The notes: generated from the sequence alone by a model not told the origin. Positions 1-8,705 are shown, numbered from the stretch's first letter. The stretch is DNA of 23,388 bases from Thermus_A sp040290245 (GCF_040290245.1 NZ_PSMQ01000024.1:1-23388), one strand, 5' to 3'. Translations and numbers: made by a program.

Positions 1-863
1 TGGCCTTGGAAGGGGAGGGCGGGGGAAGGGGGTCGGGGTTTTTCTACCGGGCCTTGGGCCGTGGCGGACTCGTCCTCACGGCCTTCCATGTGGTGGAAGG
101 GGAGGCCCTCCAGGTGCGCACCGCCCGGGGGGTACGGGGGCCGGCCACCCTTTTGGGCTACCTCGAGCCCTTGGACCTGGCCCTTTTGAAAACGGAGGTG
201 GAGCCCCCGAGGGTTTTGGAACTCGAGCTGGACCGCCCCCTGAGGCCCAAGGAGGGGGTTTTGGCCATCGGGAACTCCCGGGGAGAGTTTCTGGCCCCCC
301 GCTTCGGCAGGCTGGTGCGGACCGGGGTGGTGGTGAGCCCCCTTCTTCCCAGCGGAGTTTTGGAGACCACCCTTCCCCTGGCCCCGGGGGACTCGGGGGG
401 TCCGGTTTTGGACGCCTATGGCAAGGTGGTGGCGGTGGCGGTGGCGATTGGGCTGACGGAGGAGGGGTTCCGGAGCTACGCCACCCCCCTTGTGGGCAGG
501 CGGGAGGAGGTGGGGCGCCTCGAAAGCGGGGCGCGCATCAGCTGGCCTTATCTGGGGCTTTCAGGGCCACGTTCCCTAACCCCTGAGCTGGCCCGGGAGT
601 GGGGCCTTCCGCCAGGGGGGGTGGTGGTGGGCCGGGTGGTTCCGGGCGGGGCCGCCCACAAGGCCGGGCTCAGAGGCCTGGAGGCGGGCGGGGTGCCGGA
701 CGTCATCCTTGAGGTGGATGGCCTTCCGGTGAACACCTTTGAAGACCTCTTGCAGGCGGTGCGGCGCAAAAGGGTGGGGGAGGAGGTGGAGCTAAAGGTG
801 CGTCGGGGCGAGGAGGTTTTCCACGTGCGCGTCCGGCTCGAGCCCTTTCCTGGCCGGCCTTAA
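1..863 (+). CDS. HtrA/DegP-like trypsin-family serine protease with C-terminal PDZ domain (5' end outside window)
   Basis: The frame is open to the left edge, so the N-terminus, including any signal peptide or membrane anchor, is missing. The visible part has the trypsin-fold triad in the right order and spacing. His is in TAFHVV (codon 87-89), Asp is in LDLALLK about 29 residues later, and the nucleophile Ser is in GDSGGPVL (codon 393-395). A PDZ domain follows over roughly the last 105 residues, from SWPYLGL to the end, with the usual GGVVVGRVVPGGAAHKAGL carboxylate-binding-loop region. HtrA proteases degrade or refold damaged envelope proteins, with PDZ domains recognising exposed C-termini. 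Only one PDZ domain is present, so it resembles DegS/HtrA rather than DegP. It could equally be a PDZ-trypsin protein with a dedicated substrate. Stop is TAA at 861-863. Family assignment is firm; the exact substrate is unknown. Confidence 0.85.
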   Translation, partial: ALEGEGGGRGSGFFYRALGRGGLVLTAFHVVEGEALQVRTARGVRGPATLLGYLEPLDLALLKTEVEPPRVLELELDRPLRPKEGVLAIGNSRGEFLAPRFGRLVRTGVVVSPLLPSGVLETTLPLAPGDSGGPVLDAYGKVVAVAVAIGLTEEGFRSYATPLVGRREEVGRLESGARISWPYLGLSGPRSLTPELAREWGLPPGGVVVGRVVPGGAAHKAGLRGLEAGGVPDVILEVDGLPVNTFEDLLQAVRRKRVGEEVELKVRRGEEVFHVRVRLEPFPGRP

Positions 864-866
864 AAT
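861..866 (+). promoter_or_regulatory. Candidate -10 element TAAAAT built on the protease stop codon
   Basis: TAAAAT starts with the TAA stop of the protease gene. If used, transcription would begin near 873 and give the aminotransferase gene a leader of about 90 nt. No good -35 is visible. A second possible -10, TATGCT at 910-915, lies in the same 100-base gap, and I cannot choose between them. Confidence 0.25.
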
Positions 867-965
867 CTTAACTTATGAAAACCTGCTTTCCTTTGCCCCC
901 AACCCGGGGTATGCTTGGGCCATCCCCCAGGGGGCGTGGCCTTCCTGAGGGGCGAGGAGGTGGAG

Positions 966-2285
966 ATGGATCTGGATACCCTGCACAGGAGGTACGTCCT
1001 CACCCCCTGGTCGGCCCAGGCCTCCTTAAACCCCCCGGTCATCGTCCGGGGGGAGGGGTCGTACCTGGTCGACCGGGAGGGGAAGCGGTACCTGGACCTG
1101 ACCAGCGGCCTGGTGGCGGTCAACCTGGGCCATGGCCATCCCAAGGTGGTCCAGGCCATCCAGGACCAGGCCCAGACCCTCTGCTACGCTCCACCTTCGT
1201 TCTTTCACGACAAGCGGGCCCTCCTGGCGGCCAGGCTTTCCGAGCTTTCCCCCTGGCCCGAAGGGGCGCGGGTCTTCTTCACCCCCTCGGGAACGGAGGC
1301 GAACGAGGACGCGATCAAGATGGTCCGCCACCTAACGGGCCGGTTCAAGATCCTCGCCGCCTACCGTTCCTTCCATGGTTCCACCCACGGCTCAAGCGCC
1401 CTTACCGGGGAAAACCGGCGGTTTTCCGCCGAGCCTGCCATCCCGGGGGTGGTCCACTTCTTCGCTCCCTACCCGTACCGCTCCCCCTTTTACGCCTCGG
1501 ACCCGGAGGAGGAGGTGGTTCGGGCCCTGGACCACCTGGAGCGGGTTCTCCTCCACGAGGACCCGTCCCGGGTGGCCGCCATCTTCCTCGAGCCGGTGGT
1601 GGGCTCCAACGGGGTCATCGTCTACCCTCAGGGGTACCTGGAGGGGGTGCGGCGGATCGCCGACCGCTACGGCATCCTCCTCGTCTTTGACGAGGTGATG
1701 ACCGGGTTTGGCCGTCTGGGGGCTCCCTTTGCCGCCCAGCGCCTGGGCGTGGCCCCCGACCTCATCACCTTTGCCAAGGGGGTGACCTCGGCCTACGTCC
1801 CCCTGGGCGGGGTTCTGGTGCGGGAGGGCCTGGCCAAGCGGTTCGACCAGGAGGTCCTCTGGGCGGGGCACACCTATGCGGGCCACCCCCTGGCGGTGGC
1901 GGCGGGGCTTGCCGCGGTGGAGGCCTATCTGGAGGAGGGGCTTTTCGAGCGGGCCCACCGCCTCGAGGGCCTCCTCCGGGAGGGGCTTCGGGCTTTGTAT
2001 GAGAAGCACCCCTTTATCGGGGATGTCCGGGGCCTGGGGGCCTTCTTTGCCCTGGAGCTGGTCAAGGACCGGGCCACCAAGGAGCCCCTCTCCCCCTGGC
2101 ACGCCCCCCTTTCCCCCGCCGTACAGGCCCTCCTGAGGGCCCTTTTGCGGGAGGGGGTTTACGTCGTGGCTAAGCACAACATCCTCCTCATCGCCCCACC
2201 CCTGACCATCAAGGAGGCGGAGCTCGAGGCGGGCTTCCAGGCCCTGGGCCGGGCCCTAAGGGGCCTCGAGGTGGAAGTGAGATAA
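966..2285 (+). CDS. Class III (fold-type I) PLP-dependent aminotransferase
   Basis: The 439-residue protein belongs to the omega-aminotransferase class (taurine-, beta-alanine-, GABA- or adenosylmethionine-type). Visible marks are SGTEANEDAIKMVR (phosphate-binding region), FDEVMTGFGRLG (Asp contacting the PLP ring nitrogen) and TFAKGVTSAYVPLGG, in which Lys271 is the Schiff-base lysine. Length is normal for the family. I chose ATG 966 over an upstream start at 915 because AGGAGG at 955-960 sits 5 nt before it and the family begins near here. It lies just upstream of pxpA, with 9 bases between the genes. That suggests a role in glutamate/pyroglutamate-linked nitrogen metabolism, but this is inference. 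The amino donor and acceptor cannot be read from sequence. Confidence 0.9.
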   Translation: MDLDTLHRRYVLTPWSAQASLNPPVIVRGEGSYLVDREGKRYLDLTSGLVAVNLGHGHPKVVQAIQDQAQTLCYAPPSFFHDKRALLAARLSELSPWPEGARVFFTPSGTEANEDAIKMVRHLTGRFKILAAYRSFHGSTHGSSALTGENRRFSAEPAIPGVVHFFAPYPYRSPFYASDPEEEVVRALDHLERVLLHEDPSRVAAIFLEPVVGSNGVIVYPQGYLEGVRRIADRYGILLVFDEVMTGFGRLGAPFAAQRLGVAPDLITFAKGVTSAYVPLGGVLVREGLAKRFDQEVLWAGHTYAGHPLAVAAGLAAVEAYLEEGLFERAHRLEGLLREGLRALYEKHPFIGDVRGLGAFFALELVKDRATKEPLSPWHAPLSPAVQALLRALLREGVYVVAKHNILLIAPPLTIKEAELEAGFQALGRALRGLEVEVR

Positions 2286-2288
2286 GCT
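2283..2288 (+). promoter_or_regulatory. Candidate -10 (TAAGCT) of a leaderless pxpA transcript
   Basis: TAAGCT begins with the TAA stop of the aminotransferase gene and ends exactly 6 nt before ATG 2295. That would put the transcription start at or next to the start codon. No Shine-Dalgarno precedes the ATG. The hexamer is a moderate match to TATAAT (T1, A2, T6). The identical 6-nt spacing before three other genes in the window raises its credibility. Confidence 0.35.
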
Positions 2289-2294
2289 TTTCCC

Positions 2295-3050
2295 ATGCAG
2301 GTGGACCTGAACGCGGACGCGGGGGAGTCCTACGGGGTCTACACCTACGGCCACGACGAGGCCCTCTTTCCCTTGGTGAGCTCGGTCAACCTGGCCTGCG
2401 GGTTTCACGCGGGAAGCCCCTTGCGGATGAAGGAGACGGTGGCCCGGGCCAAGGCCCATAAGGTGGCGGTGGGGGCCCACCCGGGTTTTCCCGATCTCGT
2501 GGGGTTTGGCCGGCGGGAGATGGCGCTAAGCCCGGAGGAGGTCTATGCGGATCTCCTCTATCAGATCGGGGCCCTTTCCGCCTTCTTGAAGGCGGAAGGC
2601 CTTTTCCTCCACCACGTCAAGCCCCACGGGGCCCTTTACCTCAAGGCCTGCCGGGACCGGGAGACCGCCCGGGCCATTGCCCAGGCGGTCAAGGACTTCG
2701 ACCCAGGCCTGCCGCTTGTGGTGCTTCCGAACACGCCCTATGAGGAGGAGGCCAGGGCGATGGGGCTTAGGGTGGTCCTCGAGGCTTTCCCGGAAAGGGC
2801 CTACTTGAAAAACGGGCAGCTGGCCCCCCGCTCCCTTGCAGGCAGCTGGATTACCGACCCCAAGGAGGCGGCCCGGCGCGCCTTGCGCATGGTCTTAGAG
2901 GGCCGGGTGGAGGCTTTGGACGGGGGGGAGGTAGGGGTGAGGGCCGAGACGCTTTGCATCCATGGGGACAACCCCAGTGCCCCCCAGGTGGCGAAGGCCA
3001 TCCGGGAGGCCTTGGAAGGGGAAGGGGTGGAGGTAAGGGCGTTCGACTAA
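2295..3050 (+). CDS. pxpA: 5-oxoprolinase subunit A (LamB/YcsF family)
   Basis: A 251-residue protein of the LamB/YcsF family, with characteristic blocks near residues 3-11 (VDLNADAGE), 35-41 (ACGFHAG), HHVKPHGALY and the C-terminal CIHGDNP. PxpA, with PxpB and PxpC, performs ATP-dependent opening of 5-oxoproline (pyroglutamate) to glutamate in the cytosol. This removes a damage product of glutamine/glutamate that forms faster at high temperature. Length equals the family norm. The partner subunits are fused and encoded 5.7 kb downstream on the same strand (8729-10222) rather than next door. ATG 2295 has no ribosome-binding site but a -10-like hexamer 6 nt upstream. Confidence 0.94.
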   Translation: MQVDLNADAGESYGVYTYGHDEALFPLVSSVNLACGFHAGSPLRMKETVARAKAHKVAVGAHPGFPDLVGFGRREMALSPEEVYADLLYQIGALSAFLKAEGLFLHHVKPHGALYLKACRDRETARAIAQAVKDFDPGLPLVVLPNTPYEEEARAMGLRVVLEAFPERAYLKNGQLAPRSLAGSWITDPKEAARRALRMVLEGRVEALDGGEVGVRAETLCIHGDNPSAPQVAKAIREALEGEGVEVRAFD

Positions 3051-3053
3051 AAT
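3048..3053 (+). promoter_or_regulatory. Candidate -10 (TAAAAT) of a leaderless transcript for the COG3044 ATPase
   Basis: TAAAAT matches TATAAT in 5 of 6 positions, begins with the pxpA stop codon and ends exactly 6 nt before GTG 3060. There is no Shine-Dalgarno at usable distance; the nearest GGAGG is about 25 nt upstream. No -35 is recognisable. This is the best of the stop-codon-embedded -10 elements here. Confidence 0.5.
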
Positions 3054-3059
3054 GGCAAA

Positions 3060-4742
3060 GTGCGGCGGTTTTCTGACCTTCTGGACCAGGTGCGGGCCCT
3101 CGAGGGCCGCCCCTATGGGTTTTACAAGGACCTTAAGGGAAGCTGGCAGGGGGAAGGGTTTTCCCTCCGCTTCGTCCATGTGCAGGGCGATCCCTTCGCC
3201 ACCCCCAGTGTGGTGGAGGTCTGGCTTTCCCCAGCCTTTCACAAAATCCCGCCCCTGTTCACCCGGGAGGAGGGGCGGGTCGCTTTGGAGGACTTCGTCC
3301 TCAGGCGCTTTAAAGCCCTCCTTAGAAACCTTCCCAGAGTGGAGGGGATGGGCCACTCGGGGCGGGTCTATGTGGGGGTGGAAAGCCCGGCCATCTTGCG
3401 CCGGGCCGGGGCGCGGTACACGGAGAAGGGCCTTTATCTGCGTTTCCGCCTGGGGCTTCCCGCCTTTGGCCGAAGGATCGCGGGGAAGGAGGCGGAAAGG
3501 CTTCTGAAAGGGCTTCTTGGCCTCCTTGAGGAGCTCCGCTACCCCCTTTCGGGCCTGGAAAAGCACATCCACCAGGCGGAGGACCATGTTTTCATCCAAG
3601 AGCGGCTTTCGGATCGGGGGCTTGTGGCCTTTGTGGGAAATGGAAGCCTTCTTCCCCGGGAAAGCGGGGTGAGCGAGAGGCCCCTGGAGGGCGCCCTGCC
3701 CTTCGTGAGCCCGGAAAGCCTCGAGGTCCGCTTCCACACCCCCCACCATGGGGAGGTGCGGGGCATGGGGGTGCCTAGGGGCCTCACCCTGATCACCGGA
3801 GGGGGGTTCCACGGGAAGACCACGCTTTTAGAGGCCCTGGTCCGGGGGGTCTATCCCCATGTCCCAGGGGATGGGCGGGAGTGGGTGGTGACGGAAAGGA
3901 GCGGCCTAAGGGTCCAGAGCGAGGACGGCCGGAGCGTGACGGGCGTGGACCTGAGGCCCTTTGTCAAGAACCTCCCCCAGGGCCGGTCCACCGCCTTCTT
4001 CTCCACCCAGGACGCCTCAGGCTCCACCAGCCTGGCCGCGGCCATCCTGGAGGGCCTGGAGGCGGGAAGCCGCCTCCTCCTTTTAGATGAGGACACCTCG
4101 GCCACCAACCTCCTGGTGCGGGATGCCCGGATGCAGGCCCTGGTGGAACGGGAAACCCTCACGCCCCTCCTGGACCGGGTGGGGGAACTGAAGGCCCTCG
4201 GGGTCTCCTTGGTCTTGGTGGTGGGCGGGGTGGGGGATTACCTGGAGCTCGCGGACACCGTGGTCCTGATGGAGGAGTATCGGGCCCTGGACGCCACGGC
4301 TAGGGCGCGGGAGGTGGCCCTGGCCCATCCCACGGGCCGGGTCTTTGGGGAGAAGACCCCCTTCTTCGTCCGGGCGCGGGCCCCCCTGCCCCAGAGCTTC
4401 GACCCCAGGCGGGGCCGGAGGGAGAGGGTGAAGGGCCGGGGCTTAAGGGAGCTGGTGTTTGGCGAGGAGACGATCGACCTTTCCGCCTTGGACCTCCTGG
4501 AGGATGGCCAGGTGCGAACCCTGGGGGCTTTGCTCAAGAGGATGCGCGAGGCCGCGGACGGAAAAACCCCCTTGAGGGCCCTGGCCGAAAGCCTCGTCCG
4601 GCTGGACGACCCCTTTCTTTTGGAGGAGGCCCCGGAGGCCGCGTTGGTCCGCCCCTTGGAGCTTGCCGCCACGGTCAACCGCCTGCGCAGCCTCGAGGTG
4701 AGGCCCCTCACCCCGGTTCTGGGGAATCCCCTTGTAGACTAG
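3060..4742 (+). CDS. COG3044-type predicted ABC-class P-loop ATPase
   Basis: A 560-residue soluble protein of the 'predicted ATPase of the ABC class' family (COG3044, ABC_ATPase). Walker A is GGGFHGKTT with Lys253, inside the family's hallmark segment that continues to GVYPHVPGDGRE. QDASGSTSLAAAILEGLE (about 318-335) stands in the ABC-signature position, and LLLLDEDTSATN (340-350) is Walker B plus the family's unusual D-loop. The N-terminal 240 residues are the family-specific domain, and there is no membrane segment. The biochemical function of the family is not established. The start is GTG 3060; an overlapping ATG at 3052 is in another frame and gives only a shadow reading. It follows pxpA directly, but I see no functional link. 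Family call is firm. Confidence 0.88.
   Translation: MRRFSDLLDQVRALEGRPYGFYKDLKGSWQGEGFSLRFVHVQGDPFATPSVVEVWLSPAFHKIPPLFTREEGRVALEDFVLRRFKALLRNLPRVEGMGHSGRVYVGVESPAILRRAGARYTEKGLYLRFRLGLPAFGRRIAGKEAERLLKGLLGLLEELRYPLSGLEKHIHQAEDHVFIQERLSDRGLVAFVGNGSLLPRESGVSERPLEGALPFVSPESLEVRFHTPHHGEVRGMGVPRGLTLITGGGFHGKTTLLEALVRGVYPHVPGDGREWVVTERSGLRVQSEDGRSVTGVDLRPFVKNLPQGRSTAFFSTQDASGSTSLAAAILEGLEAGSRLLLLDEDTSATNLLVRDARMQALVERETLTPLLDRVGELKALGVSLVLVVGGVGDYLELADTVVLMEEYRALDATARAREVALAHPTGRVFGEKTPFFVRARAPLPQSFDPRRGRRERVKGRGLRELVFGEETIDLSALDLLEDGQVRTLGALLKRMREAADGKTPLRALAESLVRLDDPFLLEEAPEAALVRPLELAATVNRLRSLEVRPLTPVLGNPLVD
4735..4740 (+). promoter_or_regulatory. Candidate -10 (TAGACT) of a leaderless transcript for the small membrane protein
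   Basis: TAGACT (4 of 6 matches to TATAAT) overlaps the first base of the preceding TAG stop and ends exactly 6 nt before ATG 4747. No Shine-Dalgarno is visible before that ATG. Confidence 0.4.
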
Positions 4743-4746
4743 GCCC

Positions 4747-5160
4747 ATGGAGCTTTACCCCCTGCTCCTTTCCCTGCACAACCTCCTCCGGTGGCTCGTT
4801 CTCCTCCTTGGCCTCCTCTCCCTCTTCGCCCTTTCCCGGCCTCCAGGCCCCATGGCTCGAGTCTACGCCCTGGGCTTTGCCCATGCCTTTACCCTCCAGC
4901 TCATCCTGGGCCTCCTCCTCCTTTGGCAAAGCCCCCTCCTGGCCCCCGCCTACCGGAACCTGGCCTTGGCGCGGGAGAACCCCGAGGTGGCCTTCTTCCT
5001 GATGGAGCACTGGGTGGGGATGGTCCTGGCCCTGGGCCTTGCCCATATGGCTCGGGCCCAGGTAGAAAAAGCCCCCCGGAAGGCCTTGTGGTTCATCCTG
5101 GCCGCCTTGGCCCTGACCCTTTTCTCCATTCCCTGGTGGCGGCCCTGGATCAGGGTCTGA
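4747..5160 (+). CDS. Small four-helix membrane protein with four conserved-looking histidines
   Basis: A 137-residue, very hydrophobic protein with four likely transmembrane segments at about residues 5-28, 40-60, 83-103 and 112-130. Histidines sit at the ends of or inside the helices: H11, H46, H88 and H100. The opening LHNLLRWLVLL and the helical-bundle layout resemble small cytochrome-b-like or CopD-like membrane proteins, in which such histidines bind haem or metal. That is inference from pattern only. The C-terminus is Trp/Arg-rich (WWRPWIRV) and should be cytoplasmic. The gene ends 3 bases from the convergent YyaL-family gene, leaving no room for a separate terminator. Function unknown. 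Confidence 0.75.
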   Translation: MELYPLLLSLHNLLRWLVLLLGLLSLFALSRPPGPMARVYALGFAHAFTLQLILGLLLLWQSPLLAPAYRNLALARENPEVAFFLMEHWVGMVLALGLAHMARAQVEKAPRKALWFILAALALTLFSIPWWRPWIRV

Positions 5161-5163
5161 TCC

Positions 5164-7089
5164 TCAGAGGGAGGGGTAATGGGCCCGAAGGGCCTGCTTG
5201 AGTCCCTCCTCCTCCTCGCAGGGGGCGAGGCAGACCCCTCTCAGGCATAGGTAGGCCCTTCCCGCCCTCTTGTTCAGGGTTGGCAAGGCCCCTTCCGGCC
5301 CGGTGATGAGGAGGGTTAAAGGAAGGTACCAGCCCCGGGCCTGGGGCAGGAAGGGGGAGGGGGTGGGGAGGGCCAGCTCGCTTCCTTTAAGGAGGTGGAG
5401 GTGGGTCAGGAGGAGGGACGGGAAGGCCTCAGGGTAGCGGCGCAGACGCCCCCCCTCCTCCTCCAAAAGCCCCTCCGCCTCCTTCAGGTATCCTTCCTCT
5501 TCAAAGATGCGGCCGAGATGGAAGAACAGGAGGGCCAGACTCGAGGGGGCCGAGGGCAAAGCGCCCTCCTCCGTCCATGGGGGAAGGGGGAGGTCCTCCA
5601 GGGTCTCCCGCCAGCCATCCGCCTTGAAGGCCCGGCTCGCCTCCAGCACCTCCCGGGCCGCCATCAGCCAGGCCCACTCCCCCGTGGCCTCGTACAGGGC
5701 CACGAGGCCGAGGCCCACCCGGGCCTGGTCGAGGAGGAGGCCGACGGTGCTTTCCCCCAGGCGGTGGGCATGCGGCAGAAGCCCTCCCTGGCGGAGGGCA
5801 AGGAGGCGGCGGGCCAGGGCCTTGGCCTCCTGGAGGTAGGGCTCCCCCAGAAACCTTCCCGCCTCGGCCAACGCCTCCAGGGCCAGGCCGTTCCAGTCCA
5901 CCAGGAGCTTGTAGTCCCTAAGGGGTTTGGGCTTTGCCTGCCGTATCCTGCGAAGCTTCGCCTTAAGCTCGGAAAGAAAGCTGGGAAACCCTTCCCCAAG
6001 CCGGCTTTTGACCGCCTCCTCGCCTAGGGCGGATAGGGCGTACCGCCCTTCGAAGGGGAAGGGGCTCAGGTAAGCCCGCTCCAGTTCGCTGAGGCCGGCC
6101 AACTCCCCTTCCTCCAAGGCGTAGTAGGCCCCCTCCTCCCCCTCGCTTTCCGCGTCCAGACTGGCGGCGAACCCCCCCTCGGGAAGCCGCAGGCTCAGGA
6201 GGAAGTCCAGGGTTTCCCGGGCCACGCGGAGGTAGAGGGGGTCGTGGAAGAGGAGCCAGGCCCCCAGGTAGACCCGGGCCAGGAGGGCGTTGTCGTAAAG
6301 CATCTTTTCAAAGTGGGGAAGGCGCCAGGCCCGGTCCACCGCGTAGCGGTGGAACCCCCCCTCCACCTGGTCGTAGACCCCGCCGAGGGCCATCCGGGTG
6401 AGGGTGGGCCTTAAGAGGGCCTCTGCCCGTTTCTCCCCCGTGGCCGCCCGGGCCAGGAGGTAGAGGAGAAGGGGTCCTTGGGGGAATTTGGGCCCTTCCC
6501 CGAACCCGCCGTACACCGGGTCGAAAAGGGCCTCGAGGCGGTTTAAAACCTCCTCGTGAATGGCCTCTGGAACCGACCACGCCCCTTTTTTGACGCTTTT
6601 TTCCAGGGCCTGGGCCAGCTTTTGGGCCTCCTCCTCCACCCTTTCCCGCCGCTTTTCCCAGGCCTCCTTCACCGCTAGGAGGACCCGTTTAAACCCGGGG
6701 AGCCCCAGCCGGTCCTCCTTCGGAAAATAGCTTCCCCCGTAAAAGGGCTTGCCCTCTGGGGTAAGGAAGAGGCTCATCGGCCACCCCCCCTGGCCGGTAA
6801 GGGCGAGAAGGGCCTGCATATAGGCCGCGTCGATGTCTGGCCTTTCCTCCCGGTCCACCTTCACCGGGACGAAGTGGGCGTTGAGAAGCTCCGCCACCCT
6901 GGGGTCTTGGAAGGACTCCCGGGCCATCACGTGGCACCAGTGGCAGCTGCTGTAGCCCACGGAGAGGAAGATGGGCTTGTTCTCCGCCTTGGCCTTTTTG
7001 AAGGCCTCCTCCCCCCATGGGTACCAGTCCACAGGGTCGTTTTTGTGGAGCCGAAGGTAGGGGCTTTTTTCCCGGGCCAGCCGGTTCAT
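5164..7089 (-). CDS. YyaL/DUF255 thioredoxin-domain protein (SSP411/spermatogenesis-associated protein 20 family)
   Basis: A 641-residue protein with the family's N-terminal thioredoxin-like domain (about 1-170), opening with LAREKSPYL and NDPVDWYPWGEEAF. The redox-like motif is GYSSCHWCHVM, with C49 and C52. The remaining 450 residues form the (alpha/alpha) barrel resembling N-acylglucosamine epimerases and glycosidases, with GGVYDQVEGGFHRYAVD and PHFEKMLYDNALL as landmarks. Family members are widespread but lack a settled biochemical role; the CxxC suggests thiol chemistry. ATG 7087-7089 is preceded on its strand by AAGAAGG. It follows the AidB-type gene by 44 bases on the same strand and may share its transcript. 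It converges on the small membrane-protein gene with a 3-base gap. Length is slightly below the usual 670-700. Confidence 0.9.
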   Translation of the reverse strand: MNRLAREKSPYLRLHKNDPVDWYPWGEEAFKKAKAENKPIFLSVGYSSCHWCHVMARESFQDPRVAELLNAHFVPVKVDREERPDIDAAYMQALLALTGQGGWPMSLFLTPEGKPFYGGSYFPKEDRLGLPGFKRVLLAVKEAWEKRRERVEEEAQKLAQALEKSVKKGAWSVPEAIHEEVLNRLEALFDPVYGGFGEGPKFPQGPLLLYLLARAATGEKRAEALLRPTLTRMALGGVYDQVEGGFHRYAVDRAWRLPHFEKMLYDNALLARVYLGAWLLFHDPLYLRVARETLDFLLSLRLPEGGFAASLDAESEGEEGAYYALEEGELAGLSELERAYLSPFPFEGRYALSALGEEAVKSRLGEGFPSFLSELKAKLRRIRQAKPKPLRDYKLLVDWNGLALEALAEAGRFLGEPYLQEAKALARRLLALRQGGLLPHAHRLGESTVGLLLDQARVGLGLVALYEATGEWAWLMAAREVLEASRAFKADGWRETLEDLPLPPWTEEGALPSAPSSLALLFFHLGRIFEEEGYLKEAEGLLEEEGGRLRRYPEAFPSLLLTHLHLLKGSELALPTPSPFLPQARGWYLPLTLLITGPEGALPTLNKRAGRAYLCLRGVCLAPCEEEEGLKQALRAHYPSL

Positions 7090-7133
7090 CCTTCTTAACC
7101 TAGCTCAATCCCCCTTTCCCGGTGGGACAGGGT

Positions 7134-8705
7134 TCACCTTTGGGTGAGAAGCCACCCCCCCGCCCAGGCCGGGTACTCCTCCCGCTTTAAAAAGCGGTGG
7201 GCGTAGAGCCGGGCAACGGGTTCATAGGCCTCCCCTAGGTTCAAGAGGACGGCCACGGAAAGCGCATCCGCAAGCCGCCTTAGGGCCTCTTTGGCGTACC
7301 AGACGGCCTCTTTTTCACCCTTGAGGAAGGCCAGCGTCTTTTCCGCCGTCTCCAGGGCCAAGGCCGCCTCGGCTTCCCCGTGGCCTTCGAGGAGGGCCGA
7401 TACTTCCTCTAGGAAAAGGAGGTGGGCGCCCTTCTTCTCCATGGCCTCGAGGAGGTCCAGGGCCTGGATGTTGGAGGGCCCTTCCCAGATGGGGGTGATG
7501 AGGGCCTCCCGGTGCCAGCGGGCGATGGCGTACTCCTCCAAAAACCCCAGCCCACCGAAGAGCTCCATGGCCAAGGCCGTGCTCTTCTGGGCGTGCTCCG
7601 CCGTCCGGTTCTTGGCCAGGTGGGAGAGGAAGCGGGCCAGGTGGTAGCGGGGGGTGTAGGGGGGGCGCTCCTCCCAGGCCCGGTCAAAGGCGGCCACCGC
7701 GTGGAAGGCCAAGGCCAGCCCCCCCGCCTGGCGTACCCTTAGATCCACCAGGTCCCGGCGGACAAGGGGGTGGTCCAAGAGGCGGCGGCCGAAGCTCTCC
7801 CGCTTCTTAACCCGGAAGAGGGCCTCCAGAAACCCCTTTTGGGCTATGCCCATCGCGGCCACCGCGTTGGCCAGGCGGCTTACCGTCAGGGTCTCCAGGG
7901 TGTAGTAGATCCCCTCCTCCGCCCTGCCCACCAGATGGGCCTCGCTTCCTTCCAGCTCCACCTCCCCTGAGGGGACGGCCCGGGTCCCCAGCTTGCTCTT
8001 CAGCCTGCGCACGCGGAAGTTGAGTTCGCCCTTCCGGTCCAGGCGGGGAAGGAGGAAGAGCGCAAGCCCTCTGGCCCCGGCCGGAGCACCCTCAGGCCGG
8101 GCGGTGACCAGGGCATAATCCGCAAGCCCCGCCCCGCTGGCAAAGTACTTGTCCCCCTGGTAAAGGCGCCACCGCTCCCCCTCGGGAATGGCCAGGGTCC
8201 GGTTGGCCCCGAGGTCGCTTCCCCCCTGGATCTCGGTCATCCAGGTGGCCCCGAAGGCGTTTTGGTAGAGGAGCTCCTCCTTGATGGCTTGGTGTTCCGG
8301 CGCGTACTTGTGGAGGGCATAGGCCACCTGGTGGGTGATGGTGAGGATGCAGTACACCCCCCCGTCCGCCAGGAGGTACCCCAGGGCGAAATGGGGGACC
8401 CAGCCCTTTCCCTCGTAGGCAAAGCGGTTGATGGGGCGGAGGGTTGCAAGCAGGGCTCTTTGCGCGGGGGAGAGCCGAGCCCGGTCGATCCGCCTTCCGT
8501 TCAGGTCGTGCATCACCAGGGCGGGAGGGGCATCTTGGTCGATGTGGTAAAGGACTTCCAGGACCTCCTTCCCCATCCTCTCCCCAAAGGCCCGGTACTC
8601 CGGCTCCCGCTCTTTAAACCCGGGGTCGTAATGGGCCAGAAGGGTCTGCAGATCCTGGTCCAGATCGTACAGGTTTGCCCCCACAAGGTAAGAAAGGCCT
8701 TCCAT
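7134..8705 (-). CDS. AidB-type acyl-CoA dehydrogenase family flavoprotein
   Basis: A 523-residue protein of the acyl-CoA dehydrogenase superfamily, closest in layout to AidB (about 540 residues in E. coli). It has a long N-terminal extension of about 150 residues before the flavin-domain motif MTEIQGGSDLGAN (156-168). RESFGRRLLDHPLVRRDL follows at about 303, and WEGPSNIQALDLL (407-419) carries E408 in the position of the AidB/ACAD catalytic-base glutamate. AidB binds FAD and DNA and is linked to alkylation-damage response, although its natural substrate is unresolved. Many relatives are simply annotated acyl-CoA dehydrogenase. The start codon is only 23 bases from the divergent pxpBC start, and TAGGCT lies 7 nt upstream of its ATG. 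Substrate cannot be inferred. Confidence 0.87.
   Translation of the reverse strand: MEGLSYLVGANLYDLDQDLQTLLAHYDPGFKEREPEYRAFGERMGKEVLEVLYHIDQDAPPALVMHDLNGRRIDRARLSPAQRALLATLRPINRFAYEGKGWVPHFALGYLLADGGVYCILTITHQVAYALHKYAPEHQAIKEELLYQNAFGATWMTEIQGGSDLGANRTLAIPEGERWRLYQGDKYFASGAGLADYALVTARPEGAPAGARGLALFLLPRLDRKGELNFRVRRLKSKLGTRAVPSGEVELEGSEAHLVGRAEEGIYYTLETLTVSRLANAVAAMGIAQKGFLEALFRVKKRESFGRRLLDHPLVRRDLVDLRVRQAGGLALAFHAVAAFDRAWEERPPYTPRYHLARFLSHLAKNRTAEHAQKSTALAMELFGGLGFLEEYAIARWHREALITPIWEGPSNIQALDLLEAMEKKGAHLLFLEEVSALLEGHGEAEAALALETAEKTLAFLKGEKEAVWYAKEALRRLADALSVAVLLNLGEAYEPVARLYAHRFLKREEYPAWAGGWLLTQR

Noticed and set aside
424..448. Short GGTGGC tandem repeat in the protease gene
   Set aside because: Three imperfect units encoding Val-Ala repeats inside a conserved beta-strand; ordinary coding sequence in a G+C-rich genome.
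875..1690. 271-residue plus-strand frame starting at ATG 875
   Set aside because: It overlaps the aminotransferase in another frame and is a Pro/Gly/Arg-rich shadow. ATG 875 follows a -10-like box but has no protein support.
2895..3812. 305-residue open frame on the minus strand opposite pxpA and the COG3044 ATPase
   Set aside because: It has no family motif and mirrors the codon bias of the sense genes; it is a G+C shadow.
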